Of a DNA stretch of 64,000 nt, positions 1 to 11,141 are shown piece by piece; the first letter of the stretch is position 1; every line of letters begins with the position of its first letter. The position numbers and the translations under genes are program-made. The DNA lies in NCBI GenBank assembly GCA_022393335.1, contig JAJEKB010022013.1, positions 210,248-274,247 on the forward strand, read 5' to 3'. The notes below the pieces were generated by a model. That model searched no databases, was not told the origin of the DNA, and worked only from the letters and a program-made list of their open reading frames with translations. Origin of the DNA: Macrotrachela quadricornifera. Its lineage: Eukaryota > Rotifera > Eurotatoria > Philodinida > Philodinidae.

Positions 1-171
1 ATATCATTCGATGCGCCTCAAAAAGCACTACAACATGGTATATTTTGATTTTTCACTTCTGAATAGGTTGCCTTATCCCATAAGTCGTTTAACGTTGTTC
101 TGCGAACTTTTGATCAACCCTAAGTACAACGCCTAGTATAGGATATATGTAAACTATCGGAAGTGACTACG

Positions 172-260
172 TACACATAACTAGTTGGTTATGTCCACAC
201 AAGTGTATATAGCTGACTGACTATATACACATATGTGTACATAGCTATTGGGCTATGTGC
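172..260. repeat. Cluster of three short hairpins
   Basis: Three perfect stem-loops lie side by side: a 7-bp stem (ACATAAC / GTTATGT, 175-194), a 10-bp stem (GTGTATATAG / CTATATACAC, 203-230) and a 7-bp stem (ACATAGC / GCTATGT, 239-258), each with a 6-8 nt loop. A palindrome CACATATGTG joins the second and third. No gene is near. Function unknown; it could be the end of a decayed element or a recombination scar. Confidence 0.6.
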
Positions 261-871
261 ATACAGGTAGTTAAAAACAGCGTATTAGTAAATATAAAAT
301 CATATTATAATCTTATGTGTATTTATTTATTCATATAAAATAAATGTCTTATCTTTTAAAAAAGAAGGGAGCGCACATAAGAAGGCAAATCGGCCCACTA
401 GGACTTTTCTCGATCAATCCTATTGAATCGTGCATCAATTGAAAGAAAATATTGAAACTAACATTTTGATACCATTTTCATGATGTATTAATCGAATTCT
501 CCAAACAAAAGCCTACTAACAAAATACCTCATTTTGGCCATTACTATAGTACTCGACACTACTATGGTCGACTCACTTTTGCATTAAATTGATAGGCAAA
601 AATAGTTGTAAAATTAAGTACTTTATACCTTTTTGATAGAATTTCAACCCGATATATGAATCAATAATTGATTATTTGATTTAGTAGGAAAGCGGTCTGA
701 TATACCGTGACGAATTGTTGATATAGATAACATATTCCTCGTCAACTTTTGTCTTTCACAAAGGATTTTGTTGTAAAAGTTTATACGACCAAAATTCTAG
801 TATTTCTCATTCGATACCTCTTTTTAAAAGCTGTAAAACCATATATTTTCAAAAGTCTCAAAAATATGGTC

Positions 872-1795
872 ACTACACTGAAAAAACAATAGGAGATATA
901 CCGAACCTTTAAGGCTTGGCACAAGTTTAGGAAACAATTTTAAGTTCTGTGGCATAAAAATCGTTTCGTAATTATTATAAAGAACTTTTTTAAGTTCTGA
1001 AAACTGCAGAAGGCTCCGAAGTTTGCATACCAAACCCTCTAGAAGTTCCATGCACCATGTACTAAACTTCTGGTAGTTCCGTATCCTTTGCACAAAACTA
1101 TTGATAGTTTCGCATAGTATTTAAACGTTCCGTATACATTCTACGAAACCAGTCATAGTTTCGTAAATGCTCTAATAGTTCTGGATACGTTGTACGAAAC
1201 TAGTCATGACTCCGTAAAAGATGTACCGAACTAATACATCATCTGCAAAACTATGAACAGTTTCGTACAATGTACGCTGAACCTTTTCATATTTTACGAA
1301 GCCACTAATAGTTTCGTGAAACAATTAAAGGTTCCATATATCTTATACGAATCTATCGAAAGTTTCGTAAAACATCAAAAGATTCAGCTTACATTGTACA
1401 GAACTTTTCATAGTGTCATAAATGATGTAATGATTCGGTATATCTTTTACGAAACTATAGCTAGTTTTGTACAATGTACTCGGAACTATTACAGTACTTA
1501 CGAAATAATGAATGACTTTATAGAACTTACACGGAATCTTTAAATGCTCTAAGAAGATATCAACAGTTTTGCACAATAGATACGAAACTGCCGAAAGTTC
1601 AGTACATGATACAAAGAACTTCTATAGGACTTCGTAAGAAAAATTTGAAACTCTTTTCAATTTTTGAGCTGGGGGTGGGAATCGGTATGAAAATTTACAA
1701 AAAAAATTTCATGCCACGAAAATTAGAACTGTTTCTTAAAATAGTATCAAATCTTCAAAGTTCGGTACGACACCTATTTTTTTACAGTGTGAGAT
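872..1795. mobile_element. Nested element with ~85-bp inverted repeats
   Basis: CACTGAAAAAACAATAGG at the left end is mirrored by the reverse complement of CCTATTTTTTTACAGTG at the right. The match continues about 85 bp inward through ACCGAAC, AAGAAACA/AGGAAACA and GTGGCAT blocks. The inner part is a tandem array (1060-1620). No open reading frame with recognisable similarity is present. It sits wholly inside the larger foldback element, so it is either a nested insertion or an older arm of the same element. Confidence 0.65.
1060..1620. repeat. ~52-bp degenerate tandem repeat, each unit carrying a dyad
   Basis: The core TAGTTTCGTA recurs about every 50-55 bp (near 1100, 1158, 1260, 1310, 1362, 1464), usually preceded by its own reverse complement TACGAAACTA and followed by CAATGTAC..GAAC. 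About ten decayed units are visible. The open frames seen here on both strands are a by-product of the period and are not credible genes. Confidence 0.6.
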
Positions 1796-2477
1796 AGCCC
1801 TCAAAAAGTTACTAATGATACTCCAAGTTAGCCCTCAGAAAATTATTTATAGTATCTTTAAGAATAGGTTGAAAACTCACGTAACCTTTTCGTTCACTAC
1901 TCATTCACCGTTTTGTTTTGCCGGTGCAGGTTAAATATATATATACGAGTAAATTCATGAAAAATTATCATCATATAAAAGATGTTTTAAGATTAAGTAT
2001 TTGTGCCAATTTCTTGCTATATTGTGGAAGATATCCTGCACATCCGAACGGTCATGATTAAGTGAGGACTTTTTTGATAAATTACTAGTAGTATCCTAAT
2101 TAATTAATTGTATATAGTTTTAGGTTCGTTGACAACACTGCCGAACCCAATAGTTTCAGAAATCCTACAAGTTAATCAGTAAGTTTGTGGTATTCAAATA
2201 AATGAATTTCTTTTCTGTTACAGATTAACTTCAAGATGGGACTCGTGGATACATTCATCATCTAATCCAAATTAACTCGTGTTTTATCTCAAAACCATCT
2301 TTATATCAAATTATGGGTAAGTCTCACTAAAAGAAAATAAACATATTTGTTTTCCCTGTTTAGATCGACTCACTTATAAGCTGTATACGTAAGTTTGTTG
2401 TATTATATAAAATTATTTGATTTGCTCTTTATTGTAGACGAACTCGATAAACTATTTAGCGATTAAGTGTTATTTTT

Positions 2478-2692
2478 AACTAATGATGGAAACAGTTTCA
2501 GAGGTATTGAAACAGTTTAGTTTCTACCTTGCATCGATAAGCTGAACTCATTTATATATGAAAAGCTACATAGAATTTGTGTACGAATTCAATGTAGCTT
2601 TTTATACCTAAATAAGGTAGACTTATGGATGCAATATGGAGACTCAACTGCTTCAATATCTCTGGAGCTGCTTCCATCATCAACTATTAGGT
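2478..2692. repeat. Hairpin with ~105-bp arms
   Basis: The centre is AAAAGCTACAT..GAATT, an 8-nt loop, then AATTCAATGTAGCTTTT. The pairing continues outward with about 80% identity through TTGCATC(G/C)ATAAG and ATTGAA(A/G)CAGTT blocks to GATGATGGAA at both ends. It is a typical foldback MITE inside the larger foldback element. Confidence 0.65.
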
Positions 2693-3499
2693 AGATGACA
2701 AAAGGTTCAGTGCGAATAAGCTCGTACGAAACTTCTTTTTCAGTTAGTGTAAAAAGTTTAATACGAAACTGTCCCTACGTAACCTCTTTTCAATATCGAG
2801 TAAAAGGTTCAGCATGAAACCTTCTCTACGGAACCTTGTTTTGGTTTTTTTTGAAAAAGTTCAGTACTGAACCTTTGATACGAAACCTTTTCTGACCTTT
2901 CCAGATAGAGGTTTTATACTGAACTTTGTGTACGAAACCTTTTTTGTCGCTCATTAAAAGGACGTTCGGTACGAAACTTTCTTTTTGCAAAACCGGCAAA
3001 GGATCGGACCGTGTGCCCGCCCGCCGATCTGTTTTTTGGCGTGATAAAAATCCTTTTTTTTTACAGTGTAGAATTTTGGCCGTATTAACCTTTACAACAA
3101 AATACTTTGTGAAAGATAAAAGTTGATGAGGCGTAGGGGATCTATATCAACAATTCGCCACAGTATATCAGATCACTTTTCTACTAAATCGAATAATCAA
3201 TTATTGATTCATATATAGGACTGAAATTCTATCAAAAAACTATAAAGTACTTAGTTTTACAACTATACCAGTGCATTTTTTGAGTCATATACATCGGATT
3301 TACGAAAGATGCTCACCACGAAACTTGCGCACGAGCGTGCGAATAGAGTTCTGAAGATAAAACAGACCCAACCAACTTCATCCGCGTCCTCACTCTCACT
3401 ATCATCCACAGCTGTGCCCTCATCCTCATTTCATACCCTGATGCGCAAGCTTCGGGATTCTTTCTTCCCGATAAAAAGATGTCTAGCTGTTTTTTCTGT

Positions 3500-3854
3500 C
3501 AGATTATATAATTAGATCAAGTCCATATAAATTAAGATAATGTGCAGCATTTAGAATGCGTTATACAGTTGATGTTTCTAGATAAAGCCATTCGATTTTA
3601 ATTGAAATATCAGGTAAAATTTGTCAACGAAATCGATCAAGCATAACATTAGAAGATAATTTATTAATAAATTTATTAGATGACCATTTGACAATGTTCA
3701 GAATACTTGTAAATATTGGATCACGTACTATTTGATTCAATCGTTTATTAACATTATAAAAAAAGTAAAGTACATCAGTATTGTCCAACTTCTTAAAAAT
3801 AATCAAAAGAATTTTGTCGAGCAAATTATTTAATTTGATATATGAATATTCCAT
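3500..3854 (-). pseudogene. F-box protein fragment (decayed)
   Basis: From the ATG at 3854 the frame reads an F-box-like start with a LDKILLIIFKKLDNTDVLY stretch, the helix that binds Skp1 in SCF ubiquitin ligases, followed by VNKRLNQIV. The frame meets a stop (TGA at about 3621), yet reading continues in the same frame with QILPDISIKIEWLYLE, another stop, then RILNAAHYLNLYGLDLII before a final stop near 3500. This order matches a large F-box family I associate with bdelloid rotifers, whose full proteins are several hundred residues long; here only about 115 codons survive. Two in-frame stops and loss of the C-terminal part make it a pseudogene. The family link is from memory, not a search. 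Confidence 0.7.
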
Positions 3855-5413
3855 ATTTATCTTTACTGATCTGTTTGTTTTATCTGAGAAAAGTCCATAT
3901 ATATACGTCCAAATAGACTAGACAAATTAAAACGAAATTGAGAAATGTGGTTGGTGTTACTACTCAGAAACACTAATCATATTTTTCAATTAAAAATGTA
4001 ATTTTCCGTTTCTCTCAGAATATACTTATTCATTCTATTTTACCGATGTCGTCCAGAAGAATATTCAATAATCAAAACTGACAATGATTTTATCAATTTT
4101 TATTCGAAAGAATATTTTTAATTGTTGGATATCCCATATGACGAAGATTATATAACGTGGTTAAAAAAAGCAGAATTGTAAAATAAATGAAAAAAAAGGT
4201 TTTTAAATTTAGATGATAAATGACAAAGAAAGACCAACATCATTAATACCAATAAAAAGAAAACCGAACGAAAGAATAAAATATGTTTAACTGGAAGATG
4301 ATGCTGTCATATTTGATTCAACGAATCTTTTACCTGTGAAAAATTGACTTAATTTTTCACACAAATCTGGCAAGTTTTGGAATTTAACAAAAAAAAAATA
4401 GTAAAAATTCTTGTAAATAAAAAAAAGTTGCTTCTTATTGATGTTCTGAATTTAACGTTTCACAAACATAAAATCGATATCAAATTCAAGATTTTCCAGT
4501 ATTCGAATCTCGATCCTTAATCATAGAGAAAAGATAATGTCTCTTAAAAAAATGAAATTGTTTACTGTTGATTGAATGCTCATTTTTCCTTTCGTTTTTT
4601 CAATAGACAGCTCTATACGCTCAAGCCAGCCCATGCGCCATTGGTACGCGTGACGTACACTTGGCACGCGTACGAATGCTATTAGTTCGCGTGACATCAC
4701 GTCAGGACTGAAAATGTGAGCAAAAATGGTTCATATGGCACACGGGCTGACTTGGGTGGTTTTAATATGCATGCTTTTTTACTTTATTTTCATATTTATG
4801 ACTAGCAAAAGTGTGAGCGAATAAGAATAAATAATCAAATTTATCTTTGATATCATCTTTATTTTCTTCAATCAATTTTTGTATTATTAAATCTATTTAA
4901 TAAATAATAATCTACAAATAAAAATATTATTTAATCGAACATTGAATTCTTCTCGATATTTGTCGGCATATAAATAATTAAATCTGAGATTTGGAATATA
5001 TATATTAAATGATAATATTCAAATTAATAATTTATTATGAGTCTTCGTCTCTAAAAGTTTAGTAAAAACGTTGAGTACATGTATCGTTACTTTCATATAA
5101 CTATAACAAAAGTCTGGTGTTCATTTTTCTATAAGTCAATCGATTTTATTCGTGCTATATTCTATTTTCAAATGACTTCTGTGAAACAAATCTAACAATA
5201 TTATTTTATTTTTATAATTATAAAGAAAAAAGTCAATAGATATTAGTTATCGACTATCGAAGAATTATTTGTTTTTGACGCCATTTTTCATTTAAAACAA
5301 TACGCCTCCATTGCGAATATTCTGCTTTTATTTTCATCGCTACACTGAGAGAACGACATTAAATGTATTCTGTTACGCCATTTACTACTAGTAGTATCAA
5401 GTATGTCTTGATA
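3855..5413. other. Intergenic, no gene seen
   Basis: AT-rich, without a convincing reading frame. One less AT-rich island (about 4615-4710) contains ACGCGTGACGTACAC, CACGCGTACG and ATCACGTCAG, that is, two TGACGT/ACGTCA CRE-like cores and overlapping ACGCGT palindromes. No downstream gene start can be tied to it. Confidence 0.4.
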
Positions 5414-5603
5414 CAATTACAGAATGGGAACACTACCCCTATGAATAATATAACGACAGAATGGAAAAAAAATTAATTGGAAGAAGAGATAATACTATTG
5501 AACGAATATATTCATTCAATAATATTATCTCTTCTTCCAATTAAATTATTTTTCCGTTTTGTCATTATTTATTTATAGGGATAGTGTTCTCATTCTGTAA
5601 TTG
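5414..5603. mobile_element. Hairpin MITE (~190 bp)
   Basis: The sequence is nearly one continuous palindrome. The left arm begins CAATTACAGAATGGGAACAC and the right arm ends GTGTTCTCATTCTGTAATTG; the middle of the arms is AATTGGAAGAAGAGATAATA and its complement, meeting at a short ATATTCAT centre. There is no coding capacity. Ends are set by where pairing stops; no target duplication was recognised. Confidence 0.8.
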
Positions 5604-6187
5604 CACCGATCAGTGAATACAGTCTTTGTGTGACTAGTTCAGTAACCTTTTGTTTTTTTTGCTCCTGGGACCCAATCAAAACTATACAAATAGTGAAAAA
5701 GTTTTTTTTTCATCTTTACATTTATCTTTATGAAAAATAATTCAATTCCAAAAATCTGTCACTTTCTCGACAACTAAATGTGAAGAAAACGCTCAAGAAT
5801 TTCCGAACTATACTTTAGCAGAACATATACTATTGTCATAGTCAAGTAAGAATACATTTTTCGAAATTATTGTTTCGTTTTCTTTCTTTGCCAAAGAATA
5901 GTAGTGATAAACATTAAGATGTAAATCACAAAAAAATGTACTATATAAGTGATAAGAGGAAAGAAAAAGAAATAAGAGTAGGGCTATACAAAAGCGTTTT
6001 GATTCTCTTTTACTGTATTTATACATACAAGTTAATCGAGGCAAAGAAATAATTGCATATCTAATGAAAGGAAGAATATATACCCATTTTTGCTTCTTTT
6101 TTGCTATTCTTTCTCGTATTTTTTTTCTTTCTGTTCTCTGTACTGTTTCTTGTTTCAGACGTGAAAATAGGATTAATAAAAAAGAAA

Positions 6188-6661
6188 ATGGCTACATCAA
6201 CAATATTGGGCAAATGTTTATGTGGTCAAATAACTGTTTCTGTTCCACAAAACGCATTCAATAAAACTGAGAATGTAGGTATATGTTATTGTAAAAATTG
6301 TCGTCAAAGTGGTGGTTGTCTAGCATCGTACAATCTTTATTTATCAGACGCTGATGTTAAAGTACAAGGTCAACCAAAAATATATCGAGATCCAAATACA
6401 GATACTGGTACAACAGTAGAACGTGCATTCTGTAGTAATTGTGGTTCACCATTATATGGTAAAAATCCAAATTTTATTGGTCTTATAGCAGTGAGATTGG
6501 GTATGTTTGATCAGTTACCAAAACCTGGTATGGCACTCTATTGTAAACATCGACCTGATTGGAATAAAGCAACAATTGATGGTATGAAAGAAAATGAAGC
6601 TATGCCAGAATTGTCAGAGGATTTGAAAAAGTGGTTGCAAGAAAAGGGTGTATCCATTTAG
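6188..6661 (+). CDS. GFA-domain (CENP-V / formaldehyde-activating enzyme-like) protein
   Basis: A 157-aa, intron-free reading frame covering one complete GFA fold. The zinc-binding cysteines are in order: GKCLCGQI near the start (C-x-C), CYCKNC about residue 37 (C-x-x-C), and CSNCGSPLYG near residue 80. These match the GFA family, small zinc proteins named after a bacterial glutathione-formaldehyde enzyme and also found as animal CENP-V; the substrate of this one cannot be read from sequence. I chose the ATG at 6188 because it sits just before the domain; a longer frame from 6101 starts in a pyrimidine tract. A strong 3' splice-like site (TTTCTTGTTTCAG, ending near 6160) lies just upstream and suggests a separate 5' UTR exon. 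A polyadenylation signal AATAAA is at 6747-6752. Stand-alone GFA genes are common in fungi and bacteria, so horizontal origin is possible but untested. Confidence 0.85.
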   Translation: MATSTILGKCLCGQITVSVPQNAFNKTENVGICYCKNCRQSGGCLASYNLYLSDADVKVQGQPKIYRDPNTDTGTTVERAFCSNCGSPLYGKNPNFIGLIAVRLGMFDQLPKPGMALYCKHRPDWNKATIDGMKENEAMPELSEDLKKWLQEKGVSI

Positions 6662-8142
6662 TACATAATTTACAAGTTGAATTTGTGCTTTCCTTTTCTT
6701 TGGTTTCTTTTTCATGTTATACTAATCTCTTGAAAAAATTTTATAGAATAAAAGAAATTATAAATCCAATTGTTTCTTTTCAAAAAAAACAGTTTGATTT
6801 TTTAGCTTTTCTTTTATAATAATATACAATTATAAAGTCGATGTCAATTTTTCGTGCATTCACTTCCGGAATTTTCAACTAGCTCTCTCTAAATCACATT
6901 ACTCGTAAATTGAGTAAAAATATTGTGTTCCAACCGAATTAATGTCTCATTACACTTCAGAGCTTGTCCAGCTAACGGCGGACCAACGTGGCCAAAGTTG
7001 AGTAGAATATTTCTCGGACATAAGGCGGTCAAACTTGCTCATTCAAAAATTTCTTATAGGTTTTCGTATATACTCTATTGATGAATGTCATTTGTTTTGC
7101 AAAATGATGAGAAGAAATGGTAGTTGCCAGCCAAAATCATGCATTTTTTGTGCAAAAATGATAGAAAAGGGGCTTTGACGTCTGTTTTCATATTTCGCAT
7201 ACCATTTTATCATTTAAGATAACGGAAATAACAGTGGTATTATCGAAGATTGAGCTACACTTTGAAATCAATGGATCACCTGTTATTGCTGTCAAAGCTA
7301 TAAAAAGATGTGCTTTTTTAAGGTGCTTAATTTTGATGACAACTATTTGTAGAAGCAGACTTCGAAACAACAAATTCCATCATCATCAGGTCCGATGTTG
7401 TAGCTTGAAACACAGATGATAGCATTTTGTTCATAGCGAGAAATTTTTTAGAAAGGTGAGCGTTTTTGGATGGCTCTGACAAAAAGGGTCCTTTTGAATG
7501 AGTGCTTTACTACGACTTCTTATTGTTCACAGTTCGACAGGATTCCACTAAATGAAATGAAACTTTTAGTGGAACTAGGGCTATCATATATCTTGCTGCA
7601 GTATAAATTTCAGCTCTCTGTCACTTTATGCTATTGAGTAATGACAATCAGAAGGTTAAAAATGGGTGAGTGCGTTACCTGTGGACAGACCGTATATTCA
7701 TTTTTTATATGTATGTATGCGTGAAAGATTTGCAATTTATTAAGCCAAATTATTTTATTGATCTATGAAAAATTATCAATGCCTAGATTTTTTTCTATAA
7801 AGACAAAACTTTAAGTAATTGATTATATTCATCTTCATATCCATCAAACAAATATTATTAAAATTCTATCTACAATTCATTCTTCCACATATGTTAGAAA
7901 ATTTTAAAACTCAAGAAATAATAAAAAGAAATTTCTTTTTTTCAATAACTGTTAGATATAATCTTAATGTTTCAATGAAAATTTAGTCAGATTCTTAGAG
8001 AATAATTATAAGTGAATTGTCTACTGCTAATATTAATTGTTCTCTTGTTATATACTTGGTTTTTGTGCGATTGTAGATATATCCAGCTGCAAATAATGTC
8101 AATAACGTATGGATGAAAAGCTTTTACGGAAAATATTGAATA
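6662..8142. other. Intergenic, no gene seen
   Basis: After the GFA gene's 3' UTR there are only short frames on both strands (for example near 7188-7419) that resemble nothing known and overlap each other. No tRNA or clear repeat was seen. Confidence 0.4.
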
Positions 8143-8997
8143 CAGTCGAGTCTACTTATAAGAGCTCCGGATAAAGGAGCGGTTCACTTATAAGCGCTGT
8201 GTTTTGGCGTTTTTTTTGGGATTTTAGTCCGTATAAAAGAGCCTTTTTTATCTATATGATTATAAATATGCACTTATGTTCTTCTTCTTTTCTTTTCTTA
8301 TTAGTCATCTACCAAGGATTTTTCCTTCTCTGTCATATATATGTGATGGACTTTTCCTTTCCTTCGGTCTTCTTTCTTTCATGTTGTTCTACGTTGGATT
8401 TTTTTTCATGTTGATCATCTATGTGATTTTTCATTCCATGGATTTTTCCTTCTTGCTTCATTCTATACATTATTCCTCATTTTTCGTTGAATCTTTATTT
8501 TTGAGAGAATGGCACCTCCCAGTGGAAAACGTTGCACAATATCAATTGAGCAAAAATCAGAAATCTTGGAAGCACTGAAATGGAAAAAATCAGAGGAAAT
8601 GGCTAAAGATTTCAACATCAGCTATTCTACAGTGAGGAAGATAAGGTAATACGAAGAAGAAGTCGGAATTGTTGATGGACCGGTGCCAGGTGTCTCTCAT
8701 AAAGATGCTCTGATGCGTCTTGTGATGATTCACAAGTATTGGGAAGAGAATTTTATAGAGTATAATTCATATTATGATATCGAAGACATAATCAAAAAGA
8801 ATGTTTTAATTATTCGTACTCAAAGTAAAATCACGGATTTCTTTAAGAAAATTTATGTATGGCTATGTACTACTTAATAAATGTTGACAAAAGTCCATAT
8901 TTGCGCTGTTTTACATTTAGTTCGGATAAAGGAGCGGTTCGGATATAACAGCCTCTTTTAGAAACCCCGACTGCGCTCTTATAAGCGGACTCGAGTG
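8143..8997 (+). mobile_element. pogo/Tigger-type DNA transposon, internally deleted
   Basis: Terminal inverted repeats CAGTCGAGTCTACTTATAAG at the left and, read inward from the right, CACTCGAGTCCGCTTATAAG. Both ends also share a subterminal GGATAAAGGAGCGGTTC. The element is bounded by TA on both sides (8141-8142, 8998-8999), the target duplication of the Tc1/mariner-pogo superfamily. Length is 855 bp, against 2-3 kb for full pogo/Tigger elements. The missing part is the DDE catalytic domain. Confidence 0.85.
8509..8877 (+). pseudogene. pogo/Tigger transposase remnant: N-terminal HTH plus C-terminal tail
   Basis: ATG at 8509 opens a frame with a CENP-B/psq-type helix-turn-helix, recognisable by SIEQKSEILEALKW and MAKDFNISYSTVRKIR, the DNA-binding domain of pogo transposases. 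A TAA at 8647-8649 stops it after 46 codons. The same frame then stays open to 8877 and ends with a tail containing QSKITDFF, which fits the PCNA-interacting PIP-box consensus Qxx(I/L/M)xx(F/Y)(F/Y). The central DDE domain is absent, so this is a deletion derivative that joins the two ends of the original gene. It cannot catalyse transposition but could still be mobilised in trans through its intact inverted repeats. Confidence 0.8.
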
Positions 8998-11141
8998 TAT
9001 AGACTTACAAATTTCATGTTTGTTTTTTTTTCGAAAGCAGTAAGGATATCTTTGAATGACACGAACAATTAGCTTGGATTGGTGAGCAAGGAGATTTTTT
9101 TAATCGCCACATGTCCTTTTCGCAGAGATGCTAACGATCATTCAATTCAGTAGCTCTGTATAGTGAAACATTCTTTACCAAATTTAAAAGTAAAATAAAT
9201 TATCGCTTTTATCCAAACAATGCTATACGCAATTTCTCAAGGAGTACTTTTCACCTAAAACGTTATTCTATGATAAAAAAATGATTTCGAAAGAAAGTGA
9301 TCAGTTACTGCAGAATTATACTAAATTCAGTTTCTTTTGTAAACCTGCTCATACCAAACTGAAAGGAGATACATATTGTATTTGAAAAATGACTTGTACA
9401 TAAAATATCTAAAGATCATGTACATTGATGAATCACTTTTAATTGAATAATTGCTTCGTTTTGATTGATGATGATATGAAATCCAAAGCAAATATGAATT
9501 TAAAGTAATATTAAATGATCTTTTAACCAGTTCTCAACATGAAAATAGAGAAAAAAATCTCCTTCAAGTTTAATTCAAGATTATTTTTGTATTGATACAT
9601 CAAATTCATTCATTCACTTATTTTGAAGCTGTAGTTGATATACATGAAAGATGACCGTCAGAAAAATCACAAAAATTTCAACGATGTTTCCGGTCCTAAA
9701 CTTAACTATTTCTTGTAACTATAGCAATTGCTAAATGAATATTCAGCACATTGAATCGATTGAAAAATATCGTCGGGCTTCTATGAAAGGCTCGCAACTT
9801 AATCATTGTTCGCTAGCATATACGTATAAAAAAACAACTTAATAAAATGGACTGCACCAAAATAATGTTGACATTTGTATTATCAAATGGAAGAAAACAA
9901 GCGTTTTCTCGATTGATGATCTACTGACAAAATCCCTCTGATCAATGTTGATATGAATAGTACTTTAATAAAAGTTAGCCTTTTGACAAAGTATATCGTG
10001 TTTTATTCATTCTATTTTTTTTTCTTCTTTTTCCGATCAATATTGAGACTTTTCGAACATTTCACGTCGTTCATCAGACTAGATGGGTACACACAATACT
10101 ATTCTTTCGGTCTACATTTTCATAAACAATAATTAGTGTCAATATTTGTGAGCAATCTAGAATTTGAGCTAAGTCGATTCAGTGCTCTAAGTGATTGTAT
10201 ATTTGCCAGTCCAGAGAATAAAGGAGACTGATCCATACAGTTCCATTCATGTTTAGATTCATCGACGATGTACCCCAAATATGTGTAGAGTAGATTTTTC
10301 ATATAATTATTCTTATTTTCAAAGAGAGACACATGAAATATTATTCGTTTTACCCAGTTTTTATCTTTATTTATTGAAATAATGAATAAATACACATCTG
10401 AAGCTCAAACAGTTCATCTTGTTACTGTCAGATGTTTTAAGATTTTCAATAGAAAACTTGATTTTTTACGCAGGAAAGATAGTTAGAAAAAAAAATTGTA
10501 TTACAGATGAATTGATGCTAAAACATTTGAATTATATTTTATATCGTTTCGACTGAACAAAATCCTAATTACTAACATGTTGTCACCATATTATTTATTA
10601 TTAAGAAATTTCCATGATCTATCTATGAATTTAGTAAGATTATTGTTGGCTTATTTTAAATGTTTGTTACTGCGATTTTATATAAAGTGTGTATCATTTC
10701 TTATTATTTTCTATTTTATATTCATATCATCATAAAATATGTATCCCCTTCAAGTAGTCTGTAAAATCTATTCACAAAATTCCAAATGAAAAATAAGTTT
10801 TTTTGCAAAGTTTTAGCATATTCTTTTTTATTTATTCTCTACATATACATAGCATATTCAATTAATAAATGTTTTATTTTACTATTTCATCCCAACATAT
10901 ACTGGGTGTTTCATAAGTTTTGCGGCGCGACAAAATTCGTATATACGAACATATAGAACAATGTCTAATCATTATGTTTCTGTATCATCTTCGAGTACTC
11001 GTGATGGCCTTTCAAAGGATATATAATTGAATAAAATCCTCTCTTATAATAAAAAAAATGTAAACATGAGTATGTGACGATAAAATTTTCGAAATCGATA
11101 AAATAGAATGCAGAGTTTATCAAAACGTTGGTAACATTCTT
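8998..11141. other. Intergenic, no gene seen
   Basis: No credible reading frame. A sequence TACTGGGTGTTTCATAAG at about 10907 looks like a lone mariner-type terminus, but I found no partner end. Confidence 0.4.

Larger units (their letters stand above)
570..3290. mobile_element. Foldback-type element with ~220-bp terminal inverted repeats
   Basis: The left arm (about 570-800) and right arm (about 3065-3290) are reverse complements of each other over more than 200 bp with roughly 85% identity by eye; shared blocks include GAATCAATAATTGATTAT, CGAATTGTTGATATAGAT and TTTCACAAAG. The interior carries no transposase reading frame. It holds a second inverted-repeat element (872-1795), a dyad-rich tandem array and a hairpin (2478-2692). 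Between 2700 and 3060 the sequence repeats a core like GGTTC..TACGAAACC several times. This is a non-autonomous element or a composite of several. Exact ends and target duplication were not resolved. Confidence 0.75.

Noticed and set aside
1253..1576. Overlapping open frames on both strands within the 52-bp array
   Set aside because: They exist because the tandem units lack stops in several phases; the proteins are repetitive and resemble nothing.
3309..3515. 68-codon Ser/Thr-rich frame
   Set aside because: Low complexity, overlaps the end of the F-box pseudogene on the other strand, no supporting signals.
10907..10945. CTGGGTGTTTCATAAG as a transposon end
   Set aside because: It looks like a mariner terminus, but no matching inverted end was found within the window.
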